Below are positions 34,910-45,818 of a stretch of DNA of 64,000 bases, piece after piece. The DNA is taken from positions 22,861,001-22,925,000 of the forward strand of contig CM065306.1 in NCBI GenBank assembly GCA_033032175.1, given 5' to 3'. Positions within the stretch are counted from its first letter, which is position 1. Every line of letters begins with the position of its first letter. The notes below the pieces were generated by a model, which was not told the DNA's origin, made no database searches, and saw only the letters and a program-made list of their open reading frames with translations. The position numbers and the translations under genes are program-made. The stretch is from Saturnia japonica. Lineage: Eukaryota; Arthropoda; Insecta; Lepidoptera; Saturniidae.

Positions 34910-36265
34910 CAAGCGAGACAATGTCTTTTATACAAAAATCCTATAAACTGTTATATTATTCTATTACTGGTCAAGTAAGAAAATGCCAACAGCATTCGGC
35001 AAGGAATTTCTTCATTCCAAAAAAAGAGGAAGTAACTCATCCAAAAGACACTAGACCAATAGCTCTAACCAATACATTTTTTTCAGTATATTAAAAGCTA
35101 AAATGACACGCTTCATGATCAACAATAGGTATTTCAAGCCCAATCACCAGAAAGGGTTCTTGCCCGATATTTCTGGATGCTTGGAACGATGCTTAACACT
35201 TTCCTAGCAGAAAGTCTTAAAGATGCCAGGACACATAACAGTCTGCCAGATAGACCTTGAGAACGCATTTGGTTCGGTTCTTCTTCAATGATCTTCGCAT
35301 TGAAGTGGTATAACTTTCCCATTGTAGTTATTGACATAATACCTACATATTATTCACAATTAAAATTTACCATATCAGCAAACAATGAGCACAAAAAACC
35401 CTTATAATATAATGTGGGGCTGTTCCAAGGCTGTTGTTTGTCACCAATAACCTTTAATATAGTTATCAATATTTTAATAGGTAATCCAAAACAATGCCAG
35501 GCACTTGAATGAAGTGGATGAGTTCTGTACATGGACTGATTGAATGAGGGCAAAACCAAGTAAATGCCATTGTCTGTGTCTGGGTAGACGGGACACTAAA
35601 TATACCGCATACGATTCAGGACTCTCAATAGGTGGGCAATGTGTTACCACAGTTGTTGAAGTGGTGCCTTTGAAATTTCTTGGAAGAAGGATAGATTACA
35701 AGGGACGTACCACCGTTGAACGCAATTGTCGATCTTTTCCTTAGTGACCTCAATAAGGTAGACCTTCAGCCAATTAGCAATATTAAAAAAGTTTGGATTT
35801 ACGACAACTATCTTACATCTCGTCTGACTTGGTCTTTCCTGGTATATGACTTTGGTAAAATTCTCCTGGCAAAGATAGATGCAAATGTCATAAAGATGTC
35901 GAGGTTATGGCTTGGACTGGCACATTCGGCTGACCCCTCAACTTTATTTAAGAGATCATAATAATTTAGGGATGAAATTAAAGAGGCCATCAGAACTCTA
36001 TAAACACCTTAGAGTCACCAAAATGTATGTCTTTGGAAACCCCAAGATTAAATAATTACATCTCTCCCAAAAGGCAAATGTGCCACAGAACTAGAGTCAA
36101 GACTTCAATTCCATAAACAATTTATGGCAGGTGCACAGGTTGATAGACTGGAGTTGGGTTTGAGAAAGAAAAAGGATGACCGAAACACAATAAAATCCTT
36201 TCTACAACAAGATGAAAATGACACATAAAAGAGTGCACGCAATGAATTTAGAAATACAAAACGAG
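34910..36265 (+). pseudogene. Non-LTR retrotransposon reverse-transcriptase remnant
   Basis: Scattered + frames in consistent order spell an RT. First RNFFIPKKEEVTHPKDTRPIAL at about 35006-35073, the fingers motif K-------P---RPI. Then GLFQGCCLSPITFNI near 35420-35460, the QG-PLSP-LF motif. No YADD catalytic box is legible. Next come KPSKCHCLCLG (35550-35580) and PLKFLGRRI (thumb; 35667-35694), then GLAHSADPS. Many stops and shifts. The style is closer to R2-type (single-ORF) elements than to jockey, but the clade is uncertain. Confidence 0.65.
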
Positions 36266-36689
36266 TGGTTAGCCATAGGTGAATCTGCATCCCAGTAGCA
36301 CTAAGGTGGCGCACCTTGTTATGTAAAAAAAATTAGATTAATCATTAACTCTATTAATCTTACACATCCAGCCTGCCTAGTCGCTCAGTACAGACTGCCC
36401 GTCTTTTTATAGTAAACCAATACTTAAGAAACGACATTTTTAATCGGAAAGAATAATACCGGAAGTCAAAACCGAGCTACTAAGAGTTAAATAGAACAAT
36501 ATTAAAATGTAGACATATTCTAAAATAAAAGATAATAACAATATGTTTTATGGTAGACTAAACAATAATTATCGTCAAGCTAAAAACATAATTATGTTTT
36601 ATAAAACCTTAAACAATATATTTATTCATTTAGCAAATATTAATATTTATTATAATACGTAATATTTATTAAAACTTTTTCGTAAAGCT

Positions 36690-36945
36690 AACAACTCGTC
36701 CATCCTGATAAATTTCGCGTCCCCGCGACCACGCACCCGCCGCACGCCGTATGCACGCACCCGCGCGCTGAACGTACCCGCCGCGCGCCGCACGCCACAC
36801 GCCGCACGACTATACGTGCCCGTCGCGCGCCGCGCGCCGCACGCCACACTTTGCACGCTACTGCGTGCACATCGTACGCCACACACCTCACGCTACTGCG
36901 TGCACATCGCACGCCACACGCCTCACGCTACTGCGTGCACATTGT
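36690..36945. repeat. GC-rich minisatellite-like block with a 35-bp tandem unit
   Basis: The left part (36710-36850) is irregular CGCACGCC/GCGCGCCG-rich DNA. The right part has units starting at 36854, 36889 and 36924 (CACGCTACTGCGTGCAC), exactly 35 bp apart, the third incomplete. Open frames across it on both strands are composition artefacts. Confidence 0.85.
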
Positions 36946-38184
36946 CGAGAACCGCAGTAAGTTCTACTTTAGAACGGGTATCTAAAGCAGCATTAACAGG
37001 CTCTTACCAAATCTGGCTTGGCTAGGGAGGGTATCGCAGGCAGTCAAGTTGAGAGCTGATGTGCATCATAAGGGGGCCCCTTAAACCTACTCCTGGGTCG
37101 CAAGTCCTGGGGAATGCTCGTGTTCCCTCTGTCTGCTACACGATGGACTTGGCACCCGCACGGTGAATCCATGGAATGCTAAGATGTTTGTCGTCAACTA
37201 AACTATTATTAAACTATTTAAATTAAAACTTTATCAGTGAGGCTATTAAAATCACAGTTCAGCTTAAAAATACATGGCTTAATTTAATATGACAAATTTA
37301 CTTTAGATTGATAATAACTAAGTATGTTTACAATATAAATTAATTGGTCGAATATAATTAATTGGTGGTCGAATATACTTTGAATATCGAATTAAATTTA
37401 TACAGATAAACAGTGTTCGTTAGGAGGCATATCAAAACAATAAATTAATAATTGAGTATGTTTGGAATAAAAATAGGCTTTATGAAACAATATTCAAATA
37501 AACGCAAGATTCAAACATCATGAGCTAAAGACAGCAATGGCAGCCATGACACTGCACAGTACTGTTAGTGATTGGGCCGGATTGGACTTTAGTGAATTTG
37601 ATTTACACAGGTGTTGAGACTTGGGCACTATTAAAATAAAATTGAATATTCTGACCCATATTTCTACATGAATTGATGGACTTTTTTAAATTTAATGTTG
37701 TTGTATATGATAAATGTAATAAGACAGTAAGTACAAAAATATCAAAAATGTATTAAGTATAGTGGACTTAAGCTCATTTGATATGTATCGACACAAGTAT
37801 ACATATTTCGATATTTATTTACCTTAAAACGGGATGACTAATTACGCGATAACGCACACAAAGTTCATTGGTAGGGGTCTATACTTTACTAATAATGGGA
37901 CCATATTATCAGGTCAATGGTCACTGATAGCGTGAAGGCAGAGTTGTCTGTAAAAAGCATCGTATGTACTTTATATTTAGTCCAGTATTGCGTAAAGGTA
38001 TTATTATACTGCACGATATGACGCCAGTGAAGAATACGGACACAGGATTGTGCGTTTGAGTTCTATTAACAAGTTATTTGTAGGCCAGCAACATAGAGTG
38101 TCGGACTGAAAACATTCGGCCTCTAGGTTAATAGATTATTCTTCATGTTCAATCCTTTTTTTTTCCAAATTATATGTAATATAA
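36946..38184. other. Unassigned intergenic stretch
   Basis: 36960-37180 is GC-richer than its flanks and has no recognisable motif. It may belong to the same insertion as the minisatellite. The remainder is AT-rich with no gene. Confidence 0.4.
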
Positions 38185-38330
38185 ATACCTATATAAACTA
38201 ATATTATAAAAATCAAGAGATTGTTTGTTTGTACGCGCTAATCTCTGAAACTACCAGTTTGATTTGAAAAATTATTTTCGCATTTTTGACCCTATATATT
38301 GAGACTAACATATATCTGACTATATCTATG
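38185..38330 (+). repeat. Family E repeat (TTGTTTGT--AATCTCTGAAAC)
   Basis: GAGATTGTTTGTTTGTACGC, AATCTCTGAAAC, then TTTGAAAAATT. Related copies at 53455-53560 (and its duplicate 61629-61735); looser relatives at 41455-41530 and 43980-44040. Confidence 0.65.
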
Positions 38331-39600
38331 ACTGTATATCACCACGTTTATAGGTAACATCACGTAATGTGAAAACTGGAAAGTTGCAAGCAAGTACAAT
38401 GAGAACAACGATTGCGACTCGGCAGAGAGTTGGTTGTATAGAAAATGTAATAGGTCTCAAACTTTAGGGCACAGCTAAAATATAATGTAAGTATTAGAGG
38501 CATATAATATACCATTTTCTATTGAAAAAAAAAATATTTATAATTCAAAGAATAATTGTGACCGAAATAAGGTTAGTCACTTTAACAAGCAAAAACCTAA
38601 TAAATAATACGATTTAGTCTTTGTATTTAACTTAGTTTGTATATTTGAGGTTAAAATCTATAGAGCGTACTCAGTCTTAGCTTAGCCGTAGCTTAGCTCA
38701 AATTTCGCTAAGAATTTACTCAGCGCAATCTTCGCTTTCGAATTTACGTTTTGGAAATGTCTGGTAGTTACCAGTTGACGTAATTAACGTTTCGATACCG
38801 CATCTGGACTGTTAAATAAGAATCAAGCAATATAGATAATTTAAAAAGTGTATAACTCTTAGGTCACTATTATGTATCACGCAAAATGCTACCAATGAAC
38901 CTACCTACCTATCAAAGAACCTGCGTTAAAATTAAATAATATAAAAAAAACATAACATGGCAGCTCAAGATCCCATCAAAAACCCCTGTAATTTTACTAG
39001 TTTTGCCAGTCATATATATTTAATATTTAGCCAAACGCAATACGAGTACAACACGGAAAACAATACAAGCGTCTACAAGACGAACAAGCTACATCAAGAA
39101 TGTTACTGCGAACTTTGTAACAAGAAATCGTAATAACTATTACATTTTTTTTAAGTTTTTAAATTGTTTTGGTTTGTGACATGTATGGTAAAGTCGTAGA
39201 AAGCAGGTAGAAAGTATTTATCTCTGGTAAAAAGAGCATTTAAGTATATGGGAAATTGTTATTTATCTCTGTTATGGATATGTACTGATGTATTATCTGT
39301 GCTGTTATTCAGTGTTGCAAAATCTTCTCTTTGTTCATTACTTGGTACTTGGGAGTTTCAATGAGGATACATTTTCATGATTATTAAACAGTGGGATTTA
39401 CTTTTATTATATTTTATGTACTTATGTATATGTATTTAAGTGCTCATAATATCAAAATTGTACCTTTGGTATTTGTATTTACACAAACTGTAAATATAAT
39501 TAAATATTAATTGGCAACATTTTCATTTGTGTGTGATTATTAAATTTGGAGCGTACTTATTTTTTGCTAAAAATCTAATGTTTCTTGGTTTATTCTTCAG
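38331..39600. other. Region upstream of Myd88
   Basis: Includes a piece of family A (minus, about 38890-38985) and AT-rich DNA. A TTATTCTTCAG acceptor-like site ends at 39600, so a 5' UTR exon of Myd88 may lie further left. Confidence 0.4.
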
Positions 39601-39645
39601 ATATTAATAGAATAACAAAGAAATTTTCCTGCGAAACTGTTTGCG

Positions 39646-39672
39646 ATGTATATAATAGGAAGGGCCTGCTGA
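39646..39672 (+). promoter_or_regulatory. Upstream open reading frame of Myd88
   Basis: ATG TAT ATA ATA GGA AGG GCC TGC TGA, eight codons, ending three bases before the main ATG and in the same frame. If transcribed, it fixes the main start and could reduce or retune initiation. Whether it is in the mRNA is inferred from the acceptor-like site at 39600. Confidence 0.45.
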
Positions 39673-39675
39673 AAA

Positions 39676-39803
39676 ATGGCAGGTGACACAGATATATACA
39701 CATTACCAGTGTCTCTAATGCCATACAAAACCAGAAAACTCTTATCATGTTTATTGAATTCTACGAAAATAATACCGAGCGATGGACCTGATAAGCTACC
39801 CAG
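39676..39803 (+). CDS. Myd88: Myd88 coding exon 1
   Basis: 42 codons plus two bases, donor AG|GTAATT. Encodes LPVSLMPYKTRKLLSCLLN then IIPSDGPDKLP, the start of the death domain; the last codon completes to R of RDWRG in exon 2. A longer minus-strand frame over the same bases is a shadow. Confidence 0.88.
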
Positions 39804-42800
39804 GTAATTAATTGTCTTATTAAAAACAACAGTGCTCACAAACATTCTGCTCACGCTAATAAATGAGATTCTTTGGTACTTCAAAATTATTGTTGTTCAC
39901 TTTTTTTAATTATAAAGTATAAAATATTACAGCACAACAATAATGAAAGAAGTAATGTAAAAAAACAACTAGTTTTTCAACAGTTTCGTTTTAGAGTGAA
40001 ACTTTACCTGAATACATCTCAATATTTGTATTTTTAAGCAGGTAATAAAAACAAGTAATTTTTGAAGATCACAATGTATGTATAATATTAATACTCTGTT
40101 AAATATGTATTTAACGAGCTGGCTCAACAGAACTGTCATAGTTATGTATGCATAACATACATACAATTATATACTGGTAATTGCTATATAAATAGAATGT
40201 AAATAAATAATAGATATTCTTTTGCTCCTTTGTAATTTTGACTTAGTTAAGTCCTCTTGTAATGAAATCTTCTGTAATTCAAATCTGTAATTAAATCTGT
40301 GTTTATCTATATATTACTATGTAAGTACTATTTCTGTATTTCACTAATTATTTCCTGTAATGTATCATATTACACTCAATCATATCTTAATTGAAGGCCA
40401 AATGTTATAATATAATATTATATTTAAATGATAAGTTTCTAAGACAAATATGAAAGACATACTCGCAGGAGGATTATTATTTTTGTACACTTTAATCTAT
40501 AAAGTACAGTTTATAATAATTAGCATCAGGATTGTTCTATACTTATAATAATATATTGTTGGGATAAAGCTATGTTGAAAGGCTTGTTATAACATAGTGG
40601 CCTCTGAAATAATATTTGAACCTTCAAGGCTAAAACGTACAGTGTAGTGTGTAGTGACACTCAGTGCAACAACATATTCACTTCAACAATGCAATGCATT
40701 ATTAAAAATCCATGCTGTTAGAAGGACAATTAGATAATGTTACTTTTATTAACAATTACTCTATTGATTTATCTTAAAGAGTACAGTACAATGCTTCTTT
40801 AGGTCTCAAAATATTGTAAAAAATAAAGCACCGGAAATTAAGAAACTGAAAATTTTTATATCTTCTTTTTAGACTTTATCACGTAAGTGTAAAGAGCCTA
40901 GTTTTGATACTGATACAGTAACAGACGCAAAAGATATACATAGTAATCTGATTTTGTTAGTTATCTAATACTCGCTCTACAGCAGTGAAATGTGCTGTTG
41001 GTTAGTTAAACAGTTGTCATCTCACAGACATAATGTGTAGATTTTTTTATGCTTTGTTTTCTATAATTAATTTTATTTTCTATTGTTCTAATTATGTAAT
41101 AGATATTTTTAGCTATTGGATTTTTATACTGAATTTTTTATTCCTACAGAGTGAATTGACAATTATAACTAATGTCATACTTAAAATAATGTTGTCACAT
41201 TTATTTTGTAGTGTTCTACTAACATAAATTTTATGGTACAAATATTTGAATTGCAAGATTTTAAATATTGAATCGAGGGTTTTTGTATATTAATTTAAAT
41301 ATTTTGTGTTATTCAATATACCCAATCATTTATTATTGCCTATACAATTAATAGAATTGAAGTGTCTGTTTGTAATGTCAAAATAACAGTTTTTTACTAA
41401 ATGCATATGAAAGTATGTACAATACATATAACAAAACTTCCTTTTTTTTAATTTTTGTCTGTCTGTCTGTTTGTTCCGGGTAATCTCTGAAACGGTTGGA
41501 CACTAATATAGGGAGTAACTTATGCTACTTTTATTTTAGATAAAGAATTAGGGTTCCACACAATTTAAAAAAAAAACTGGTCATGGTGAATCAATTTGGG
41601 CGCATAAATGGCTTATGATGAGTAAACCATAAGAGATATAGCAAATTAATGTACTATATAATCATAGGCAATAAAAAAATACCTACAAAAATGTGCCGGA
41701 CAGTATACATCTATCTTCTTAGGAACACCTACAATAAGCATTTTTGTATTTAAAATAACCAGGAGTGAGGGAGCAAGATTCACACGGTCCACTGAGAGAA
41801 GCCACGGGCACAGGTAGTCTTATATAACTCAGTAAGCTATAAAATGAATATATTATTGTAAACAACTGCACAAAAAACCTAAAAAAAAGAATACTGAATG
41901 AATCCAAGAGATATGCACAAATTTGTCTCCCTTATTCCAGCTTCACATACAAAGGGTTCAATATCAATAGGTATAATATCTCATAAAGGTTTACAATTAG
42001 TACTGATTGGTAGCGATGTTACCTGCACCCTTGTTTGTTACCTTCTTTCCTCCTATTGGCCTCCTCTTATGAAAATGTGTGACATCCAACTGAGATGATA
42101 AAACATTGAAAACAACAAGAGTGAAATTGAAAAAATAATTTAGTTAATAATAGAATTTATTTTGATAGGATACTACAGAAGAATTTTTCAGATCTCTTTC
42201 TTTTTAAATTTATAAAACATGTTTGATAAACAGAGACTGGCGTGGATTTGCACATCTAGCCAACATACCATCCGACATAGCAGCAAGTTTCCACCAGAGT
42301 AATGACAAGACTGCCAAAGTGTTGGAGGAGTGGCTTCGGGATGGCTCAGCAACGGTTGGCAAGCTGCTTGAGTTCATGCAGCGTATCGACAGATATGATG
42401 TACATGATGAAATATTGAATGATCTCCAGGGTTATGTGCAGAGGGGTGAAATTGATTGTAAGTTTTATTAGAATTATTAACCCTTCTGATTTTAGATCTG
42501 ATTTAGTTATAAGAAAACATGGTTCCACGTAGAACTAAACTAAAAAGCTGTGGAACTATTTCCCGGTCTGTGTGTTACCTCCATCCTACAACATAGAGTC
42601 CTCCAAACATAACTTGAAGAGACAAGAGCAGACTCGCATGACAAAGGCGATCATGAACATGACTGATCGAGGTCCGGCCACTTTGGCACCCTTGCAAGCA
42701 TGTTGTCCATGCTTTCTTGCCTGAGTGCCTTATTCGCTCGCCTCCAAGCCTGGTTAAGAATTAATTTTATCCATGTAATAGTAATAATATTGTAACAGAA

Positions 42801-45776
42801 ATATTGCTAAATAAAAAAACAAAAAAAGTATTATAGTTAATACTTAAAATGCTCACTTAGTTTTAGTACACAGCTGCATTTGCAAATGCATCTCTGTTTT
42901 AATGGCAATTTTGAATGTCTTATTATTATAAAAGGTGTGTACCAAGAGTCCATAGAGTTATGATTTTTTTTTTAAAAGACCAGTAAAGCTGTAAATTCCA
43001 TCAGAGGCTCTGTTTTTGGCTAACAGTAAGGTCAGATCGAAAAAAAAGAACTGATGATGGATTTAATTGTCTATTTGCTGAGCTATGATAAAAAAAAAAT
43101 ATTTTAATACATAGTGTAACTAATTTTCTCTCCATTCCAAAAGGAAGTTTGGATAAGCAAGATAATTAATATGCCCTCATTGACAAGGCCATCAATTTTT
43201 CTGTAAAAATTTCTGTTCCATATTTTATTTATCCAAATTCCCTTTCATCTTCATGTGGTACCACAGAAGTTTTTTTTAGTTTTTATTATTTCCATGGAAG
43301 TATTTAGGTTCATATTTTAAATCACTGTTCAAGTTCAAACTTTCTAAGGCTTTTCGAAATACGTCTTCCATGCAACTAATTAGGAATTAATTCACTTCAC
43401 ATACCCATAATAATTAGAGTGCGACATGCAATACCAAAGTTATATCAAGTATATTATAATAAAAATGTATTAGCATATTGAGTTCCAATAAGAGATTTTG
43501 AGCAGAATTGTTATGAGTTTAGAGTTGAATCTTAACTGTTTTCATCTCAGTGAATCAGCCATACCAAATAGCAATTAACAACAATCGGATAGCACCACCC
43601 CTCGATGAAGAGTTCAGTGTGATCACAGTCGACGACAGTGTTGGCTATGAGCACCGGTACCACGCATTTGTGCTCTATGCTGACGAGGACAAGGATTTTG
43701 TTGATGAGCTGTACGATAAACTGGATGGAACATTTCAGGTATATATTCTGTTCTTTTTACTTGTACCTTATAGCATAGGTTTTGAAATATTTTTCTTTTA
43801 TACTGCTAAAGTGGTCAACAAGTATACAGCCCATCTGATGGTATGTGGCTACAGTAGCCTATGGATACTTGTAATATCATAGGTATCATTAGTGTGTTTC
43901 CAACTATGTGTGTAGGTGTGTTACCCCACCTACCAAGGAACTCTGAAAGTATAAACAGTACTTTTAACAAATAATCCAAATTTTTGTCTGTCTGTTTGCT
44001 TGTTCCGGGTAATCTGCCATTGAAACACTTTTGAGTGATAATTTATAGAAATTGTATGAAGTTTTTACCTTTATTATAGGGTAATATAGAGTAGATCATT
44101 ATGTGAATGAATGTTATGTTTGGATGTGATTGTTTCTCTGTACATCTATTGAAAATGATACTACTAACTTTATGCAATTTAATACTGTAAAAAAATAACA
44201 ACATGTTGATATATGCTGTCGATTTTTTTACCGGCTCTTCTTGATGACTGGGATGTTTTTCCGAACCGGTGGTAGTGTACTAATGTAATGTAATGTTCAT
44301 AACGTGTCTTCTTAAGGCTTAAATTGACTAAAATAATTTAGGTTTTGATTTTGCCCTTCAGATATGCACGAAAGAGAGGCTGCTGCCGGGACATGCGACG
44401 GAGTACGCGCCCGTCGCTCAGCTCATCTCGAAACGGTGTCTCTACATCATACTGGTGTATTCGCCGCACTTTCTCATGAGCCCAGCGAACACGTTCTACA
44501 GGGATTACGCACAGGCCGTCACGATCGGTGAGTTGTCCTGTGTACGTGCTTTGATATGAAACGTCTAATGCGGCGGGTCAGATCGGTTGTTGGCGTGGCG
44601 ACACTTTGGTCCCAACGTTGGCGTTTGTAGGCGCCACCCACACCGAGTATTATCACACTCATGGCCGATTGGAGGATTATGACCATGGCGATCTGTGTCG
44701 CGGTTGTGACCCCATTTTACTTCATATCAATACTATATTTTAGTATGAAATATACAGACAGATATTGTATACCTGGATTCGTCTTTCATTACACCTTCTG
44801 TACATCTCTATGTGTATTGCAAATTCCATACCTTCAAATACAAGAACATCATTCAGGATGTCTTAAAATTGTTATTCAATATGTTTTTCTTTTAATTATA
44901 CATGCCTTCCTTTTCATGAAAAATTAGTGCTTCAAAAATAGTTTTTTTTTTCACAGAATCAAAGCAACAGACATTCCAGCGTAAGATCATACCAATAATG
45001 TACAAAGAATGTCAGTTGCCAGTTCATCTCATGTACTATCACAAGCTATACTATAAGAAGGAGGGTCGGGCGATGTACGACTTCTGGGAGAAGCTGAAAC
45101 AGTCGCTTGGGCAGACTAGGCCGATGCCGAGGTAAATCACTTGAGTATAAACTCTGTGTATTTGATGTCTAACAAATCAGTAACTCTGTAATAAATCTTA
45201 TAACTTATAAAGCCTACACACATTGGCTCAAACAATATTGGCCCCAGCAAATAACCTAGTGTTGTGTTCCTGCGGTGCGTAGGGTTCCCAGAGCTCTTTG
45301 GAGTAGGGGGATTAAGATCAGCAGGGCACTGATTATATCTATGGCTATTTATAGGCTTCCATAGGCTATGGTGGCCGCAAAAAAGTATTTGTACACGAAT
45401 TTTTATGAATTAATTGTTACATAACTTTTATTAAAGCCCATCCTTTATTTACAGGCTGAACGGTGCAAACACATCTCATTCAGGTCTGAATATAGTGGAA
45501 CTTCCCAACAGTAACGGAGTTAGCAATTCATTCACTGAGAGCCAGTTTTTTCTCCCAGCAACACAGAAGCCGCATAGCGTATCGATGAACGACCTGGACT
45601 CGTTGAACGCCAGCGCGCTGGTCGATGACGACCGCTCGATCAGCAATTACAGCGAAATAAGCGACATCTCAGTCGAGAAGAAGAAGAAAGTCGGCCCGAT
45701 AAAGCGGATCATTAATAATATGAAATGGAGAAAGTCGAAGAAGGAAGTCCTCGCTGGTCCTTCGAGCGCCTTGTAG
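39676..45776 (+). CDS. Myd88: Myd88, death-domain/TIR adaptor of Toll signalling, six coding exons
   Basis: Cytoplasmic adaptor linking the Toll receptor TIR to the Tube/Pelle death domains and so to NF-kB-type immune output. Exons: 39676-39803, 42234-42457, 43551-43738, 44362-44527, 44957-45131, 45455-45776. All donors are GT and acceptors AG, and phases match throughout; the sum is 1203 nt, 400 residues. The death domain spans about residues 10-115 (LLSCLLN, LPRDWRGFAHLANI, VLEEW, VGKLLEFMQRIDRYDV). The TIR is about 154-290: box 1 YHAFVLYADEDKDFV, box 2 RLLPGHATEYAPVAQLISKRC, box 3 region YDFWEKL. Residues 294-400 are a serine/asparagine-rich tail with a polybasic cluster (369-390). ATG 39676 has A at -3 and G at +4. 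Confidence 0.95.
39804..42233. other. Myd88 intron 1
   Basis: 2.4-kb GT..AG intron, AT-rich. Holds a GTCTGTCTGTCTGTTTGTTCCGGGTAATCTC family E-like piece at about 41455-41500, and no gene. Confidence 0.6.
42234..42457 (+). CDS. Myd88: Myd88 coding exon 2 (death domain)
   Basis: Acceptor GATAAACAG, donor GTAAGT, phase 2 in, phase 1 out. Encodes the DWRGFAHLANIPSDIAASF core through ILNDLQGYVQRGEID. Confidence 0.93.
42548..42770 (+). pseudogene. LINE ORF2 tail fragment in Myd88 intron 2
   Basis: The frame WNYFPVCVLPPSYNIESSKHNLKR resembles the LWNSLP--V-P-YN--SFK end of jockey/CR1-type reverse transcriptases. A TGA follows after CFLA. Short and decayed. Confidence 0.5.
42981..43048 (+). repeat. 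Short A-tailed repeat, family S (copy 4)
   Basis: CAGTAAAGCTGTAAATTCC, then GAGGCTCTG, GGCTAACAGT, GTCAGATCG and an A8 tail; in Myd88 intron 2. Confidence 0.65.
43551..43738 (+). CDS. Myd88: Myd88 coding exon 3 (linker and start of TIR)
   Basis: Acceptor TTCATCTCAG, donor GTATAT. Encodes an acidic linker (PPLDEEFSVITVDD) and TIR box 1 (HRYHAFVLYADEDKDFVDELYDKLDG). Confidence 0.92.
44217..44338 (+). repeat. Family C repeat (copy 3) in Myd88 intron 3
   Basis: TCGATTTTTTTACCGGCTCTTCTTGATGACTGGGATG, shared with 23049 and 24264; ends about 24 bp before the exon 4 start. Confidence 0.7.
44362..44527 (+). CDS. Myd88: Myd88 coding exon 4 (TIR box 2)
   Basis: Acceptor GCCCTTCAG, donor GTGAGT, phase 0 in, phase 1 out. 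Encodes CTKERLLPGHATEYAPVAQ and the hydrophobic strand CLYIILVYSPHFL. Confidence 0.93.
44957..45131 (+). CDS. Myd88: Myd88 coding exon 5 (end of TIR)
   Basis: Acceptor TTTTTCACAG, donor GTAAAT, phase 1 in, phase 2 out. Encodes KIIPIMYKECQLPVHL and MYDFWEKLKQSL. Confidence 0.93.
45455..45776 (+). CDS. Myd88: Myd88 coding exon 6 (C-terminal tail)
   Basis: Acceptor TTATTTACAG; TAG at 45774-45776. Low-complexity S/N-rich sequence, then SVEKKKKVGPIKRI and KWRKSKKE near the end. No folded domain seen. Confidence 0.92.
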
Positions 45777-45812
45777 TGTTAGTGTTGTGAACAAAAGTTA
45801 AAGTTGGCAGAG

Positions 45813-45818
45813 AATAAA
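45813..45818 (+). terminator. Candidate Myd88 polyadenylation signal
   Basis: AATAAA 37 bp after the stop codon. If used, the 3' UTR would be very short; other signals may lie further right. Confidence 0.45.

Noticed and set aside
36650..37025. Open frames on both strands rich in R, A, C and H
   Set aside because: They read through the GC-rich tandem repeat and have no domain; composition artefacts.
39597..39884. 95-codon minus-strand open frame
   Set aside because: Shadow of Myd88 exon 1; the + strand reading continues the death domain with correct splice phases.
44661..44927. 88-codon hydrophobic open frame in Myd88 intron 4
   Set aside because: The intron is bounded by good GT/AG sites and the TIR reads continuously without it.
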